DNA from: Doris montereyensis
Lineage: Eukaryota > Mollusca > Gastropoda > Nudibranchia > Dorididae
Assembly (NCBI GenBank): GCA_037039925.1
Contig: JAXRKP010000484.1
Span: forward strand, 167,057-231,056
Direction: 5' to 3'
Length of the DNA stretch: 64,000 nucleotides
Numbering within the stretch: the first letter of the stretch is position 1; each line of letters starts with the position of its first letter. The position numbers were made by a program, and so were the translations under genes. The notes under the pieces were generated by a model that was not told the origin of the DNA, did no database searches, and was given only the letters and a program-made list of their open reading frames with translations. This document shows, piece after piece, positions 1 through 20,499 of this stretch.

Positions 1-1216
1 TGCTAGTATTATTTTAGCATTATTCTCACATTTAGGGCTTGAACTAAGGAAGTGAAGCTACTTTGATTTTAGGCGTATCTAATATTGTCTGAAACTCGAG
101 TCAAATTGTGGGCGGTTGGTGGGGTTAGTGGTTCTACTTTTTTCTTTTTCTTATTTTTATTTCATTTTAAATTAAAGTGGGACGAGGGATATTCAATAAA
201 ACAAACAAACAAATCCAACTCACATCAACTCCCTCTATCAATCACGACCATAAAGGTGGAATTTTCGTCGTCGATGATTGTAGTCGAGGTCCTGTAGTGT
301 GAGCATTGACTTAATCGGCTTTCACTGTAGTAGAGTATTATGAACTTGGAATACTAGATCTAGGTCTTACTTATAGTCATCATGAAGAAAATTGATCGGT
401 TGGATGACCAGAAGATAAAAAAGATGTTTTTGAGTATTTATTTATTTATTTTTATTTTTGTTTGTTTGATGGAAATGGTTTCCTACAATTGAGATTACAG
501 ATATTAAAATGCTACAAATTTGGTTTCATACAGTTGAGATTGCCCTTTTATCTCCAAAAGGTTAGCAGGTCTGGTTGTTTTTCAAATTAAGAAGACAGGA
601 CACTTATTCTTTAACCATGTAAATGATTTAAATATTTTCATTGTCACACAAGTACGTCCATATTTATGCTTTCATTTAATTTAAAACAACACAATAGAGT
701 ATTCAAAGTTTTTGATTTCATACACGATACCCTGATTGGGGCCGGGAAGGGTGGTCGTGGGTGGTTTGTCGTAACCCCGATAATTTTCCTCTTTTTTGGC
801 TTTTCTTTACTATCATCACTGATACTATAAAGTATAACTCATTGTCATGCTTTTGGTGCGTTCTTTTATGATTGCTAGTATGACCATCTAAATTTTTAAA
901 CATGAAACTCAGTGAAATTATATTTAATTTGCATTTTTCATAAAAACTTGCATAATTCTGTGTAGATGCTGTATAATAATTAATTTCCTTTCATAAAATC
1001 TATCACAATGCCTGGAGATAACGGACTATGATGCGACAAGAGATTGAGACAGTGGACAGCTCAAATGTCAATGACATCTATCACATGCCCTGAATGCTCA
1101 CATACCCTCCTCCACTCCACACACACACACACACACACACCTTTGAGAATTGTGATTATAGCTTTTAGATTGCACTATAAAATTTGATTAACTGTTGTTT
1201 CATTCTCTTTTTTCAG
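1..1216. other. Upstream DNA and probable 5' intron of SURF6; no gene recognised
   Basis: I see no coding region here. A good polypyrimidine tract and splice acceptor end at 1216 (ttttttcag), so the first visible SURF6 exon is preceded by an intron whose upstream, probably non-coding, exon I could not place. A short CA run sits at about 1119-1140. Confidence 0.4.
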
Positions 1217-1313
1217 AGAGTGATTGGTAGGAAGCTGTTGTTTTATTGAAATATTCAGTGGTTATCAACGCAAGGAAAAACTGGCACCTTTCCAAGTCAC
1301 AAATGTTGACGCA

Positions 1314-9340
<8,027 letters not shown>

Positions 9341-9351
9341 GTGTAGTCAGT

Positions 9352-9357
9352 AATAAA
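9352..9357 (+). promoter_or_regulatory. Polyadenylation signal of SURF6
   Basis: AATAAA lies 12 bases after the SURF6 stop codon, implying a very short 3' UTR. Seen directly; use of the site is inference. Confidence 0.6.
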
Positions 9358-9360
9358 TAA

Positions 9361-10145
9361 TTTTAGGCACTTTGTTCATCTGCCATTGGAGATTTTCAAG
9401 CAGGGTTGTCAACCATTAGCAATTCAGACGCCAAGATCACCAATTTGATCGCAGGACAGCCATTTTGATTTAGGTGTAGTCATCTCCAGTTTTGATCAAA
9501 GGATTATGGTCATTATGATTTGGGTGTGATTGTAGTCATGATTTTGCTTGCTGGGTTAGGTATTACAATGTTGTAGGTTTCAAAAGTTAGTGGGTGTATG
9601 CTACGCAAGGATAAAACATCACAGAAACTGAAAGGAAGAGATGAAGGTTAGAGGATAAGAGGATGATCTTTTTCTCATTTGTATCTTTTCTTATCTCTTC
9701 AAATTCCTCTTGTTTGGTAGAAAATAGCCAATTACATTTAAAAAAAATTCAAATCCATTGCTGACAGCTGAAAGATACTGTATCATGATACTGTTGATAC
9801 AATGTTTTGTTTTGACGTCTTATCAGACTTTGTAAAACCAAATACTAATACATGTAGTTCATCTTCATCCCTAATTTGAGCCTCAGATTGATCTTTCTTT
9901 CCTCCTATTGGTTAGTAAATCACGTGTGTCTTGCAGTCTGGCGGCTCTGTAGAAGTACAATCACTTCACCAGAATCAACTTGAAAAAATTAAGGTTTCCT
10001 CTTTCGTTTTCACTTTCTATCATCTTCTGACTACAAATGAAAGCAAATTTTACTCTTAATTTTAACATTGATATTTATGACTTAACTGTTACCATGTTAC
10101 TCTGTGTTATGGTATCGCTGCTATCAAGACCTCCGCCTTTTACTT
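9361..10145. other. Intergenic DNA downstream of SURF6
   Basis: No gene, RNA or recognised repeat seen. Confidence 0.5.
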
Positions 10146-10149
10146 AGTC

Positions 10150-10440
10150 ATGAGTGCCGTGGGTGGCCCAGTTGTTAGGCTGCTGGCCTTTGGATCCCGA
10201 GGTCCCGAGACCAATTCCTCAAGGAATTCTTCTAGGTTCGATGTTGTTGCCCGCCTTGGGAAGACACGTAACAGCATTTCTCCCTCTCGACCCAGGTGCA
10301 AACGAATAGCTGGGTCAGCTGGGGCTGAAAGCCTGTGACAGATTAGTCCAGGACAAGGCACTTTATGATCACCTGTTCCACTTCACACCATGGACACTGG
10401 GACACGCTTTGGCTTTATTTTGCTTCATGGGACAGAATGG
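10150..10440 (+). mobile_element. Diverged tRNA-derived SINE related to family B
   Basis: The head GTGGGTGGCCCAGTTGTTAGG is tRNA-like. The body contains GGGAAGACACGTAACAGCAT and CCCAGGTGCAAACGAATAGC, counterparts of the family B blocks, and ends with CACCTGTTCCACTTCACACC. Confidence 0.65.
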
Positions 10441-10804
10441 CTTGATTGGAAAGGGTAAATGGAAATAGATCATTTTATCTATGACAAGCATGGGAGATTA
10501 TTACTGCCTGAAGCTGCTCATCAGATCCGTGTTGGACCCCATAAAGGGGTACTTCTTGTGTACAAGTAGGCCCTGCTAGCATTTTACAAGAATTGGGAAC
10601 GATGACCACAGTGGTAACAATCTACCTCTGAGCAGAGGAAGTTTGGCCCCCCCCCTGTTTATTTTTATAGAGTTGTTTTACTTGATAATAGTGATAGGAT
10701 CTTTGTTGGGGTTTTTTAAGTGTATGTCCCCTTTGGTCAATTTTCTTTCTGGGAAAACGTAATACACTAAGCCAAAGGTGAGAAAGGTGGGTTGTTTTTT
10801 TTAC

Positions 10805-10905
10805 TAAATTAAACAAAAAAGACACTCAAGAGAATTTTTCAACTGTTGGGGCTTGAACCCACGTCCTTTTGGATGAGCTCTGGACCACCGAGTCCGCCCG
10901 TAGTC
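10805..10905 (-). mobile_element. 5' fragment of a family A tRNA-derived SINE
   Basis: On the minus strand it begins with an ACTCGGTGGTCCAGAGC-type A box and carries GGGTTCAAGCCCC, matching the head of the SINE at 24973. The body is missing. Confidence 0.6.
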
Positions 10906-11194
10906 TTGGCAGCAATATTCCTTTTGGTCTTGAAAAAGTCATACCTATTGCATTTTATCATGTCTAACACTAATACCAAAAACTAAGAGGAAAATATGTT
11001 GAGGATTTTTCGGTCTCTCATCATATAGTCATAGTTTCAGTGTTAGCCAATTTAGGTTCTTTATCGTATTTGAAATTCAAGTACATAATATTAATAAATA
11101 CATGTATCGTGTTTAAAACATGATTTGTGCAGACCGTTTTGCTGTACATATAAATAATATAATGTGTAAATAGGTTTTGTGGATACTATAAGCT

Positions 11195-11370
11195 TACACT
11201 GCCAGACTCGAATCGTGAGGTCATTGGTTCGAATCCTAGTCTGACTCTTATGTTTTAGAGCGTCCTGTCTAGGAGGAAGGGCAGGTGGCATTTGACGTGT
11301 CACCTGTTCTGCTTCATTCAAACTAGAAGAAATGACGAGCTCTGACTCTATGGGCCTTCATAAATCATAG
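11195..11370 (+). mobile_element. Partial family B SINE
   Basis: Contains the tRNA B-box region TTGGTTCGAATCCTAG followed by AGCGTCCTGTCTAGGAGG, GTCACCTGTTCTGCTTCATT and the CTCTGACTCTATGGGCCTT end seen in other copies. The middle is deleted. Confidence 0.6.
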
Positions 11371-11894
11371 CCTTGAAAATTGACGGGGACTTTACTATTA
11401 CTATTATTATTATTAATATTACTTACTTTGAACTTTGATGCAAGCTCGCAATGCCCTCTAGGGACGCGGATGCGCATGTGTGAGACGAGGAAGTACGGAT
11501 TGACCTTTACGGTCGCTGATACATATATATGCATGAGACAGTGTAAGTATGGATTGATTTGATAAGGATAAATGAATGACCATTGAATGAGAATTGTATG
11601 GAAGTGGGAGAAACTTTTAAACTCGTTGTTGTCAGCCCATGGACATTTTGTAGCGTGAATAAATGGAAAATAATAAATAAAATTATATTTTCACTCTGTA
11701 TTTTCTCCAGTCTAAAGAAATAATAATTAATATTCATTGTTGTTGTTCCCCCAAATGTTCAATTGTTTTCGTTTGTGTTATTACATTTGTCAATCGTGTC
11801 ATGCTGAGTTTTGGGCATAGTTGTATTTGATTTAAAACAATTTATGCACGAGGCTAGAGTGCCTTTCTCTTGGCTATCTCAGTTTCACTGTCTC

Positions 11895-11912
11895 CCCCTT
11901 CTTTCTCTCTCT

Positions 11913-12000
<88 letters not shown>

Positions 12001-12014
12001 ACACACACACACAC
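11895..12014 (+). repeat. (TC)n microsatellite followed by (CA)n
   Basis: About 100 bp of TC/CT repeats followed by seven CA units. Confidence 0.95.
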
Positions 12015-12109
12015 AATCTTTCAAGTCTCTGTCTCTATGTCATGTTTATCTACTGTTTGTATCTGTCTCTGTCTCTCTTGCAATCTTTCAAGTCTCTGTA
12101 TCTTTACTG

Positions 12110-13020
12110 CAATACTTGGATTCGATATGACAACTACTGTGTATGTTAAAAATAGCCTGGACCACACTGACAACACCATACAATTGTAATGTAATATCTT
12201 TACTGCAATATTTGGATTCAATATGATAGCTATATGTATTGCAAAAATAGCATTGATGACTGACAACACTATACAATTGTAATGTAATGGATACCACAAT
12301 ACTTTGATTCAAGATGACAGCTATATGTATGTTAAAAATAGCGACTGACAACACCATACAATTGTAATGTAATATCACCACAATACTTTGATTCAATTGT
12401 AATGTATGTTAAAAATCTTTACTGACAAATACAATTGTTGTAATATCTATACCACAATACTTTGATTCAAGATGACAGCTATATGTATTGCAAAAATAGC
12501 GTTGATGACTGACAACACCATACAATTGTAATGTAATATCTGTACCACAATACTTTGATTCAAGATGACAGCTATATGTATGTTAAAAATAGCGTGACTG
12601 ATGATTAATACAACACCTTTGATTACAATATGTTAAAAATGTAATTACCATACAATTGTAATGTAATACTGTACCACAATACTTTGATTCAAGATGACAG
12701 CTATATGTATGTTAAAAATAGCGTGGACAACTGACAACAACATACAATTGTAATGTAATACCTGTGCCACAATACTTTGATTCAAGATGACAGCTATATG
12801 TATGGCAAAAATAGCGTGGATGATTGACAACACCATACAATTGTAATGTAATATCTGTACCACAATACTTTGATTCAAGATGACAGCTATATGTATGGCA
12901 AAAATAGCGTTGACCACTGACAACACCATACAACAATTACAATTATAATATCTTTACCACAATGTACTTTCATTCAACATGACAGCTACATGTGTGTTAA
13001 AAATAGTGTAGTTTGACAAA
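12110..13020. repeat. Satellite, about 93-bp monomer
   Basis: Tandem units containing CTTTGATTCAAGATGACAGC and CATACAATTGTAATGTAATA. Successive GATGACAG landmarks at 12471, 12564, 12693, 12786 and 12879 give a 93-bp period with one longer spacing. The reading frames found here are translations of the repeat. Confidence 0.9.
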
Positions 13021-13041
13021 AGTTTTATTTGATTTTGATTG

Positions 13042-13170
13042 AAATTTACCCCATCTACCATTCCGATGATCTCCAGGGTGAATTCAAGATGAAGCTATAT
13101 GTACATCAAGCGGGAAAGAAGAAAGGGAAAGAAATAGGACCTTGACCTACCAGTATCTCCACCAACCACT
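13042..13170 (+). repeat. Dispersed repeat D, copy inside the satellite
   Basis: The stretch with GATCTCCAGGGTGAATTCAAG, AAAGGGAAAGAAATAGGACC and CACCAACCACTAC matches the repeat seen at 42905, 53840, 54540 and 54715. It interrupts the satellite. Confidence 0.6.
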
Positions 13171-13259
13171 ACATGTGTGTTAAAAATTACTGTGGACCGC
13201 TGATTGCAACACCATGATCTCTAGCATACAATTGTGATGTAATATGTTAAAATAGCGTG

Positions 13260-13880
13260 GGTCACTGGCAACACCATACAAGTGTAATATCTTCACCACA
13301 ATACTTACTTTGATTCAACATGACAGCTACTCTACATGTATGTTAAACATAGAGTGGATCACTGACAACACCATATGACAGTTGTAATATCTTTACCACA
13401 ATACTTTGATGACGGCTACATGTATGTTAAACTTAGAGTGGATCACTGGCAACACCATATGACAGTTGTAATATCTTTACCGCAATACTTTGATGACGGC
13501 TACATGTATGTTAAACTTAGAGTGGATCACTGACAACACCATATGACAGTTGTAATATCTTTACCATAATACTTTGATGACGGCTACATGTATGTTAAAC
13601 ATAGAGTGGATCACTGACAACACCATATGACAGTTGTAATATCTTTACCGCAATACTTTGATGACGGCTACATGTATGTTAAACTTAGAGTGGATCACTG
13701 ACAACACCATATGACAGTTGTAATATCTTTACCACAATACTTTGATGACGGCTACATGTATGTTAAACATAGAGTGGATCACTGGCAACACCATACAGTT
13801 GTAATATCTTTATCACATTAATCACAATACTTTGATGACGGCTACATGTATGTCAAACATAGAGTGGACCACTGGCAGTA
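13260..13880. repeat. Satellite, 84-bp monomer variant
   Basis: Units share the core of the 93-bp satellite (GGCTACATGTATGTTAAAC, ATCACTGACAACACCATATG). The landmark GATGACGG at 13408, 13492 and 13576 gives an exact 84-bp spacing. Confidence 0.9.
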
Positions 13881-15850
13881 TCTTATTGCAGCTATATGTA
13901 TGTTAAAAAGTGCGGACCACTAGCAACACCATATGACAGCTACATGTATGTTAATGTTAAACATAGTGTGGACCACTGGCAACACCATACAACTGTAATA
14001 TCTTTATCACAATACGTTGGTTCAACATGACATTGACAACTACATGTATGTTAAACATAGAGTCGACCACTGAAAACACCATACAATTTTGATGTTTTTA
14101 CCATGAAACTGATTCAACATGACAGCTACGTGTATGTTAAAAATAGCATGGACCACTGGGAACACCATATGACAGCTACATGTATGGTAAAAATAGCGTG
14201 GACCACTGGGAACACCATACGACAGCTGCATGTATGTTAAAAATAGCAAGGACTACTGGGAACCCCATATGACAGCTACATGTATTTTTAAAAATAGTGT
14301 GGACCACTGATAACACAAAATCTCAGCTACATGTATGTTAAAAATAGTGTAGACCACTGGCAGGACCATATGACAGCTACATGTATGTTAAAAATAGTAT
14401 GGACCACTGGCAGGGACAGCTACATGTATGTTAAAAATAGTGTGGACCACTGGCAGGACCATATGACAGCTACATGTATGTTAAAAATAGTGTGGACCAC
14501 TGGCAGGACGATATGACAGCTACATGTATGTTACAAACTAGTGTGGACCACTGACAACACCATATGACAGCTACATGTATGTTAAAAATAGTGTGGACCA
14601 CTGGCAACACAAAATGACAGCTACATGTATGTTAAAAATAATGTGGACCACTGGCAACACAAAATGATAGCTACAAGTATGTTAAAGATAGTGTGGACCA
14701 CTGGCAACACCAAATGACAGTTACATTTATGTTAAACATAGTGTGGAACACTGGCAACACCAAATGACAGCTACATGTATGTTAAACATAGTGCGGACCA
14801 CTGGAACACAAAATGACAGTTACAACACCATATGACAGCTACATGTATGTTAAACATAGTGCGGACCACTGGCAACACAAAATGACAGTTACATTTATGT
14901 TAAACATAGAGTGGACCACTAGCAACACCATAGGACAGCTACATGTATGTTAAACATAGTGCGGACCACTGGCAACACAAAATGACAGTTACATTTATGT
15001 TAAACATAGAGTGGACCACTGGCAACACCATATGACGGCTACATTTAAACATAGAGTGGAACACTGACAACACAACATGAGAGCTACATGTATGATAAAG
15101 ATAAATGGACCACTGACAACACCACATGACAGCTACATGTATGATAAAGATAAAATGGACCACTGACAACACCATATGACAGCTACATGTATGATAAAGA
15201 TAAATGGACCACTGACAACACCACATGACAGCTACATGTATGATAAAGATAAAATGGACCACTGACAACACCATATGACAGCTACATGTATGATAAAGAT
15301 AAAGTGGACCACTGACAACACAACATGATGGCTACATGTATGTTAAACATAGAGTTGACTACTGACAACACAACATGATGGCTACATGTATGTTAAACAT
15401 AGAGTTGACTACTGACAACACAACATGATGGCTACATGTATGTTAAACATAGATTGGACCACTGACAACGCAACATGATGGCTACATATATGTTAAACAT
15501 AGAGTTGACCACTGTCAACACAACATGATGGCTACAATGCTACATGCATGTTAAACATAGAGTTGACCACTGACAACACAGCATGATGGCTACATGTATG
15601 TTAAACATAGAGTGGACCACTGAAAACACCATATGACAGCTACATGTATGATGAATTTGAGTGGACCACTGGCAACACCATATGACAGCTACATGTATGT
15701 TAAACATAGAGTGGACCACTGGCAACACAATATGACAGCTACATGTATGTTAAACATAGAGTGGACCACTGGCAACACCATATGACAGCTACATGTATGA
15801 TACTAAATAGAGTGGATCACTGCCAACACCATATGACAGCTACATGTCAC
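13880..15850. repeat. Satellite, about 50-bp monomer variant
   Basis: About 38 units of the core only (GACAGCTACATGTATGTTAA then GTGGACCACTGGCAACACC). The roughly 40-bp segment with AATATCTTTACCACAATAC that makes up the longer monomers is absent. Confidence 0.9.
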
Positions 15851-15889
15851 CCATGGACCGTGCATTTTGGCGGAGACTACTGTATATTG

Positions 15890-17000
15890 AACATAATGGT
15901 CATTGGAATCTGTTAAACATAACGACTATTGGAATCTATTGAACACAATATGTAGGCCTCGCCAATCTGAACAATATAATGAATGGAATCTTTTGAACAT
16001 ATTACCGATGTGAACATAAAAAGGCCAATGACATCTTTTGAACATAACTACCGATGTAATCTATAGAACATAAAGGCCATTGACATCTTTTGAACATAAC
16101 TACCGATGTAATCTATAGAACATAAAGGCCATTTGCATCTTTTGAACATAACTACCGATGTAATCTATAGAACATAAAGGCCATTGCATCTTTTGAACAT
16201 AACTACCGATGTAATCTATAGAACATAAAGGCCATTTGCATCTTTTGAACATAGCTACCTATGCAATCTATAGGACATAAAAGCCATTGGCATCTTTTGA
16301 ACATAACTACCAATGCAATCTATAGAACATAAAGGCCATTGACATCTTTTGAACATAACTACCGATGTAATCTATAGAACATAAAGGCCATTGACATCTT
16401 TTGAACATAGCTACCAATGCAATCTATAGAACATAAAGGCCATTGCCATCTTTTGAACATAACTACCAATGCAATCTATAGAACATAAAGACCATTGACA
16501 TCTTTTGTAATCAATGTAACGTATTGAAGTTAATTGTCAATGTAACCTATTCCATATAATAGTAATGGAAATATATTGGACATAATGGCTATTGGAATCT
16601 TTTGAACATAGAATTGTTAATTGATTCTGTGTTTAATGTATCGGCCAATTAGAATCTATTGAACATATCAGCCAATGGATTTTATTTAACATAAGAGGCA
16701 ATTACGTTTATTGAACACAATAACCAATGGAATATATTGAATATAATAGAATTGCAATACATTGAATATACAACCTTATCATATAATTTATTGAACATGG
16801 TCTGCCAATTAAATGTATTTAACATAAAGGCCAATGATAAATGATATCTATTCGGCATGACTGCCAATTAACATAATGGCCAACAGGATCTATTCGGCAT
16901 GATCTGCCAATAAAATATATTTAAAATAATGGATAATGAGATCTATTCGGCATGATTGCCAATTAAATGTATTTAACATTTCATTTAATGGTCATATATG
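15890..17000. repeat. 52-bp satellite, left part
   Basis: Tandem units with CTATAGAACATAAAGGCCAT and CTTTTGAACATAACTACCGA. Regular to about 16500, then increasingly degenerate. Each unit consists of two related half-units built on ATCTATnGAACATAA. The same family resumes at 23690. Confidence 0.9.
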
Positions 17001-17150
17001 AGCTTAAAATTAACTTTAATATCAAAAACAGGATTCTCAACCGTTTTATTTCACCGTCAACTAAGAGCTTAAGACTTACTTTCCAAGAAAAATCAAAATT
17101 CTAGACCCTTTTAATACATGGTAATCTTTCAATGTGCAGAAAGGGCTCAT
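16985..17150. repeat. About 200-bp satellite, isolated partial monomer
   Basis: GGTCATATATGAGCTTAAAA to GGTAATCTTTCAATGTGCAG matches the tandem array at 20500-21597, on the other side of the inserted LINE. Confidence 0.75.
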
Positions 17151-17154
17151 TAAC

Positions 17155-20100
17155 TTGGGACGGTAGCCTGTTTAGGAGTGAATCTACAAAACAAATCCTG
17201 GTCCTCCTAGTCAGGAGTTGAGCATGGGGCTAATAACTCTACCCTGCAAAAAACCAGCATCGCTACAGAAACGTCAACAAAGAATTTAGTTACACCAACC
17301 TTGGGCACAGTTGGTGTCCCTAACCTTGGGCACAGTTGGTGTCCCTAACCTTGGGCACAGTTGGTGTCCCTAACCTTGGGCACAGTTGGTGTCCCTAACC
17401 TTGGGCACAGTTGGTGTCCCTAACCTTGGGCACAGTTGGTGTTCCTCTAAAGTGTCAGGGACGCACACCACCTCCCTGGGACAGTGTAGAGTGCAATATG
17501 GTGCCTAGCAGTCAGGCCGATTCACCTTCTTAACCCAAGGAAAATCTCCAGAATTGGCACATGGAATGTCCGTATTGTGTACTAGACAGGAAAGTGTTCA
17601 CAAATAGCCTTAGATGTCAGGAACTGTCAACTGGATATTCTTGGAAACAGTGAAATGCATTAGATAGGATTAGGAGATACAAAATTGACAACCGGTGAAA
17701 CAATAATTTATCCAGGGAACACTGACAACAATGTAACCCACTCTGAAGGAGTTGGTTTTATGTTATCAAGAAAAAGCCCAAAACTTCACTTATTTCATAG
17801 AAATCAGGGGACCTCGGATTATATCAGCCAATTTTAGAGCTAGCAACCGGCGAATAAATCTAAATGTCACCCAATGTTATGCCCCAACGAATGACAAGGA
17901 GGAAGATATCAAAGTAGATTTCTACAAGCGGCTCATGCAAAAGCCGGAAGACATGAAGTTGAGGGACATTTCCATAGTAATGGGAGATTTTAACGCCAAA
18001 ATAGGGGATGACAACAAAGGATTTGAAGAAGTCATGGGGAGCACGGATTAGGGACAATGAATGAAAATGGAGAACTTTTTTATGGAAATGTTTTCAAGCT
18101 ACAACCCTATAACAGGAGGCAGTCTTTTCAAACACAAAAAAGAATACACCTTGCCACTTGGATTTCACCTAATCGAAAGAGACAGAACCACATTGACCAT
18201 CTGTGTATCAACAAACGATTTAGATTCTCTCTCAGCGATGTTAAAGTTCATCGAGGAGCAGATGTCAGTTCGGATCACCACTTTGTTATAGGGAAAGTAA
18301 AATTTAGACTGAAACGATACAGAGACACACCAACAACTATAACCAAGAGGAAATACGTTGTCAGCCTTCTAAGGGAAGAAAAGAAAAAGAAGAATTTTCT
18401 CTCACAATTTCCAATCAATTAGAGGCTGTGACAGGACTAGAGGATAGGAACATTGAATGTGGTGAGAAAACGGTCGGCAAGAAACAACAACAGAAAGAAT
18501 GCATTTCTCAAGAGACCTACATAAAGATAGAAGCACGCAGGAAGGCAAATATGCAGCTACTTATGTCAAGAACCAGAGCAACCAAGGCCCAATCCAAGCC
18601 TTATACACAGAGGCCAATGCTCAAGTAAAGTGTAAGAACAGACAAAAGAAATTATTTTGAAGAATTAAGTGAACAGACAAAAGAAATTATTTTGAAGAAT
18701 AATAAAAAGAGGCCAGTGAAGCAGAAAAGAAATATGAGAAATGTCTATGCTGTAACTAAGAAGCTAACAGGGAAGTACAAGTAGAGTAATAAAAGGCAAA
18801 AGCGGCAATCTTCTTACCACAAAAGAGGAACAAATGGCTCGTTGGAAGGAAAACTTCTCAGAACTGCTGAATCGACCACCACCTGCACAACCCCCAAACA
18901 TAGAGGCGGCAATAGAAGGCCTAGATTAGATATCGCTACAGCTTCCCCAACACCAGCGGAGATTCGACATGCAATCGGAAAGATTAAGAATGGAAAGGCA
19001 GCAAGACTAGATGGTATACCTAGAGAAGCACTGAAAACAAACACAGAGTGCTCCGTTGCCATGTTACATAGCCTTTTCACAAAGATTTGGGAAAAAGAAG
19101 AATTTATACATGGCTGGAAAGAGGGTCATGTTGTCAAATTATCTAAAGAGGAGACCTCAATGAGTGCACTAACTACATGGGGATAATGCTACTGCCAGTT
19201 CAAGGAAAAATTCTCTACATGGTTATCCTTGAAATAAAGACTTAAAATGGCAATCGATGCCTAATTACGAGATGAGCAAGCAGGATTTAGACACATTGCG
19301 CATCATTGTTAAGCAATCATTAGAGTGGAATTCACCCCTATGCATCAATGTCATCGACTTTGAGAAAGCATTTGACAGCCTCTAAAGTTCTCTTTGGAAA
19401 CTCCTGCAACATTATAGGTTACCCTTAAAACTTACAAGAATAATACAGAAATCATATGAAGATATGACTGCGAAAGTAGTACATGCTGGAGAAGTCTCTG
19501 AATCTTTCAGCATCAAAATGGAAGTTCGCCAAGGCTGTCTTCTTTCTCCCTTTCTATTTCTTTTAGCCATCGACTTCCTGATAAAAATGCAACAGACAGG
19601 GAGCAGAAATGGCTTTGTTTTCAATGGATTATGACAAAGCAAGTTAAACCAAGACTAGCAACTAAAAACCTGCAACACTCTACCAATAATCCTAAAATAA
19701 CCGCTGGAAAATATGGATGATAAAAGGAGAAGGGGCTTTGTTTTTGACAAGCAAATGCAGGAGAAAACGGATGCCATTTAGACCACAGCATCATATGTGG
19801 GACTCAGACTCAACTTCAAAGAAAACAAGACTCTTCAGCAACTACAAAACCTGCAACACTCTGCCAATAATCCTAAAAAGGAGAACCGCTGGAAAATATG
19901 GACAAATGTTGCACCAAAAGAAATGATTGATGGCAAGGGAGGTGTGAAAGAAGATGTCACAACCAGGATACAGAAGGCGCGACAAGCATTTGTAAGCCTT
20001 AGCAGAGTATGGTCCAGCAGAGTTTACCATAGAGAATCAAACTAAGGATATTCAACTCAAATGTCAAGTCAGTGCTAACATATGACTCAGAAACATGGAG

Positions 20101-20490
20101 AACCACAAAAACACACTACACAAAATACAATAATTCATAAATAGATGTTTGAGGAGAATTGTCAAAATATTCTGGCCTGAAGTTATCTCAAACATTAATA
20201 AATGGGGAAAGAACTGGACAAGCATCAGCTGAAAAATATTTAAAACGAAAGAAATGGAGGTGGATAGGCCACACGCTTAGAAATGACGCATACACAATAA
20301 CAAGACAGAGCCTTACATGGAACCCACAGGGTAAAAGATCGAGGGGTCGGCCAAGGGCTACATGGAGAAGAGAACTGGAGAGCGAGATGAAGAAAACAGG
20401 GTAAACATTAAAATCTATGGAGAGGCTAGCCCAGGAGAGAAGTGATTGGAGATTAGTTGTTGCTGGTCTATGCTTCCCAGCGAGCTAAAA
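17155..20490 (+). mobile_element. Non-LTR retrotransposon (LINE), near full-length but disabled
   Basis: The 5' UTR (17155-17540) includes six 25-bp tandem repeats. The endonuclease domain starts with RIGTWNVR (about 17550) and continues with QCYAPTND, VMGDFNAKIG (about 17990) and TWISPNRKRQNHIDHLCI and SSDHHFVIGKVKF (18150-18310). The reverse transcriptase shows IGKIKNGKAARLDGIPREAL (about 18980), a QAGFR block (about 19275) and VRQGCLLSPFLF (about 19530). The C-terminal region shows KKWRWIGHTLR, WNPQGKRSRGRPRATWRREL and ERSDWRLVVAGL (20250-20470). Many stops and shifts, and the catalytic FADD region is not recognisable. The architecture (endonuclease, RT, short RH-less C-terminus) fits RTE-like elements. 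It interrupts the 200-bp satellite. Confidence 0.9.
17299..17445 (+). repeat. 25-bp tandem repeat, six copies, in the LINE 5' UTR
   Basis: Units start at 17299, 17324, 17349, 17374, 17399 and 17424 (CCTTGGGCACAGTTGGTGTC core) and are almost identical. The first copy is preceded by ACACCAA, which pairs with TTGGTGT in the unit. Confidence 0.95.
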
Positions 20491-20499
20491 TTGAGTTTA

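Noticed and set aside
12110..15850. CRISPR-like array
   Set aside because: Units are directly abutting satellite monomers without unique spacers, in an animal genome.
17752..20404. Host genes with endonuclease or reverse-transcriptase similarity
   Set aside because: All pieces line up in order as one decayed non-LTR retrotransposon.
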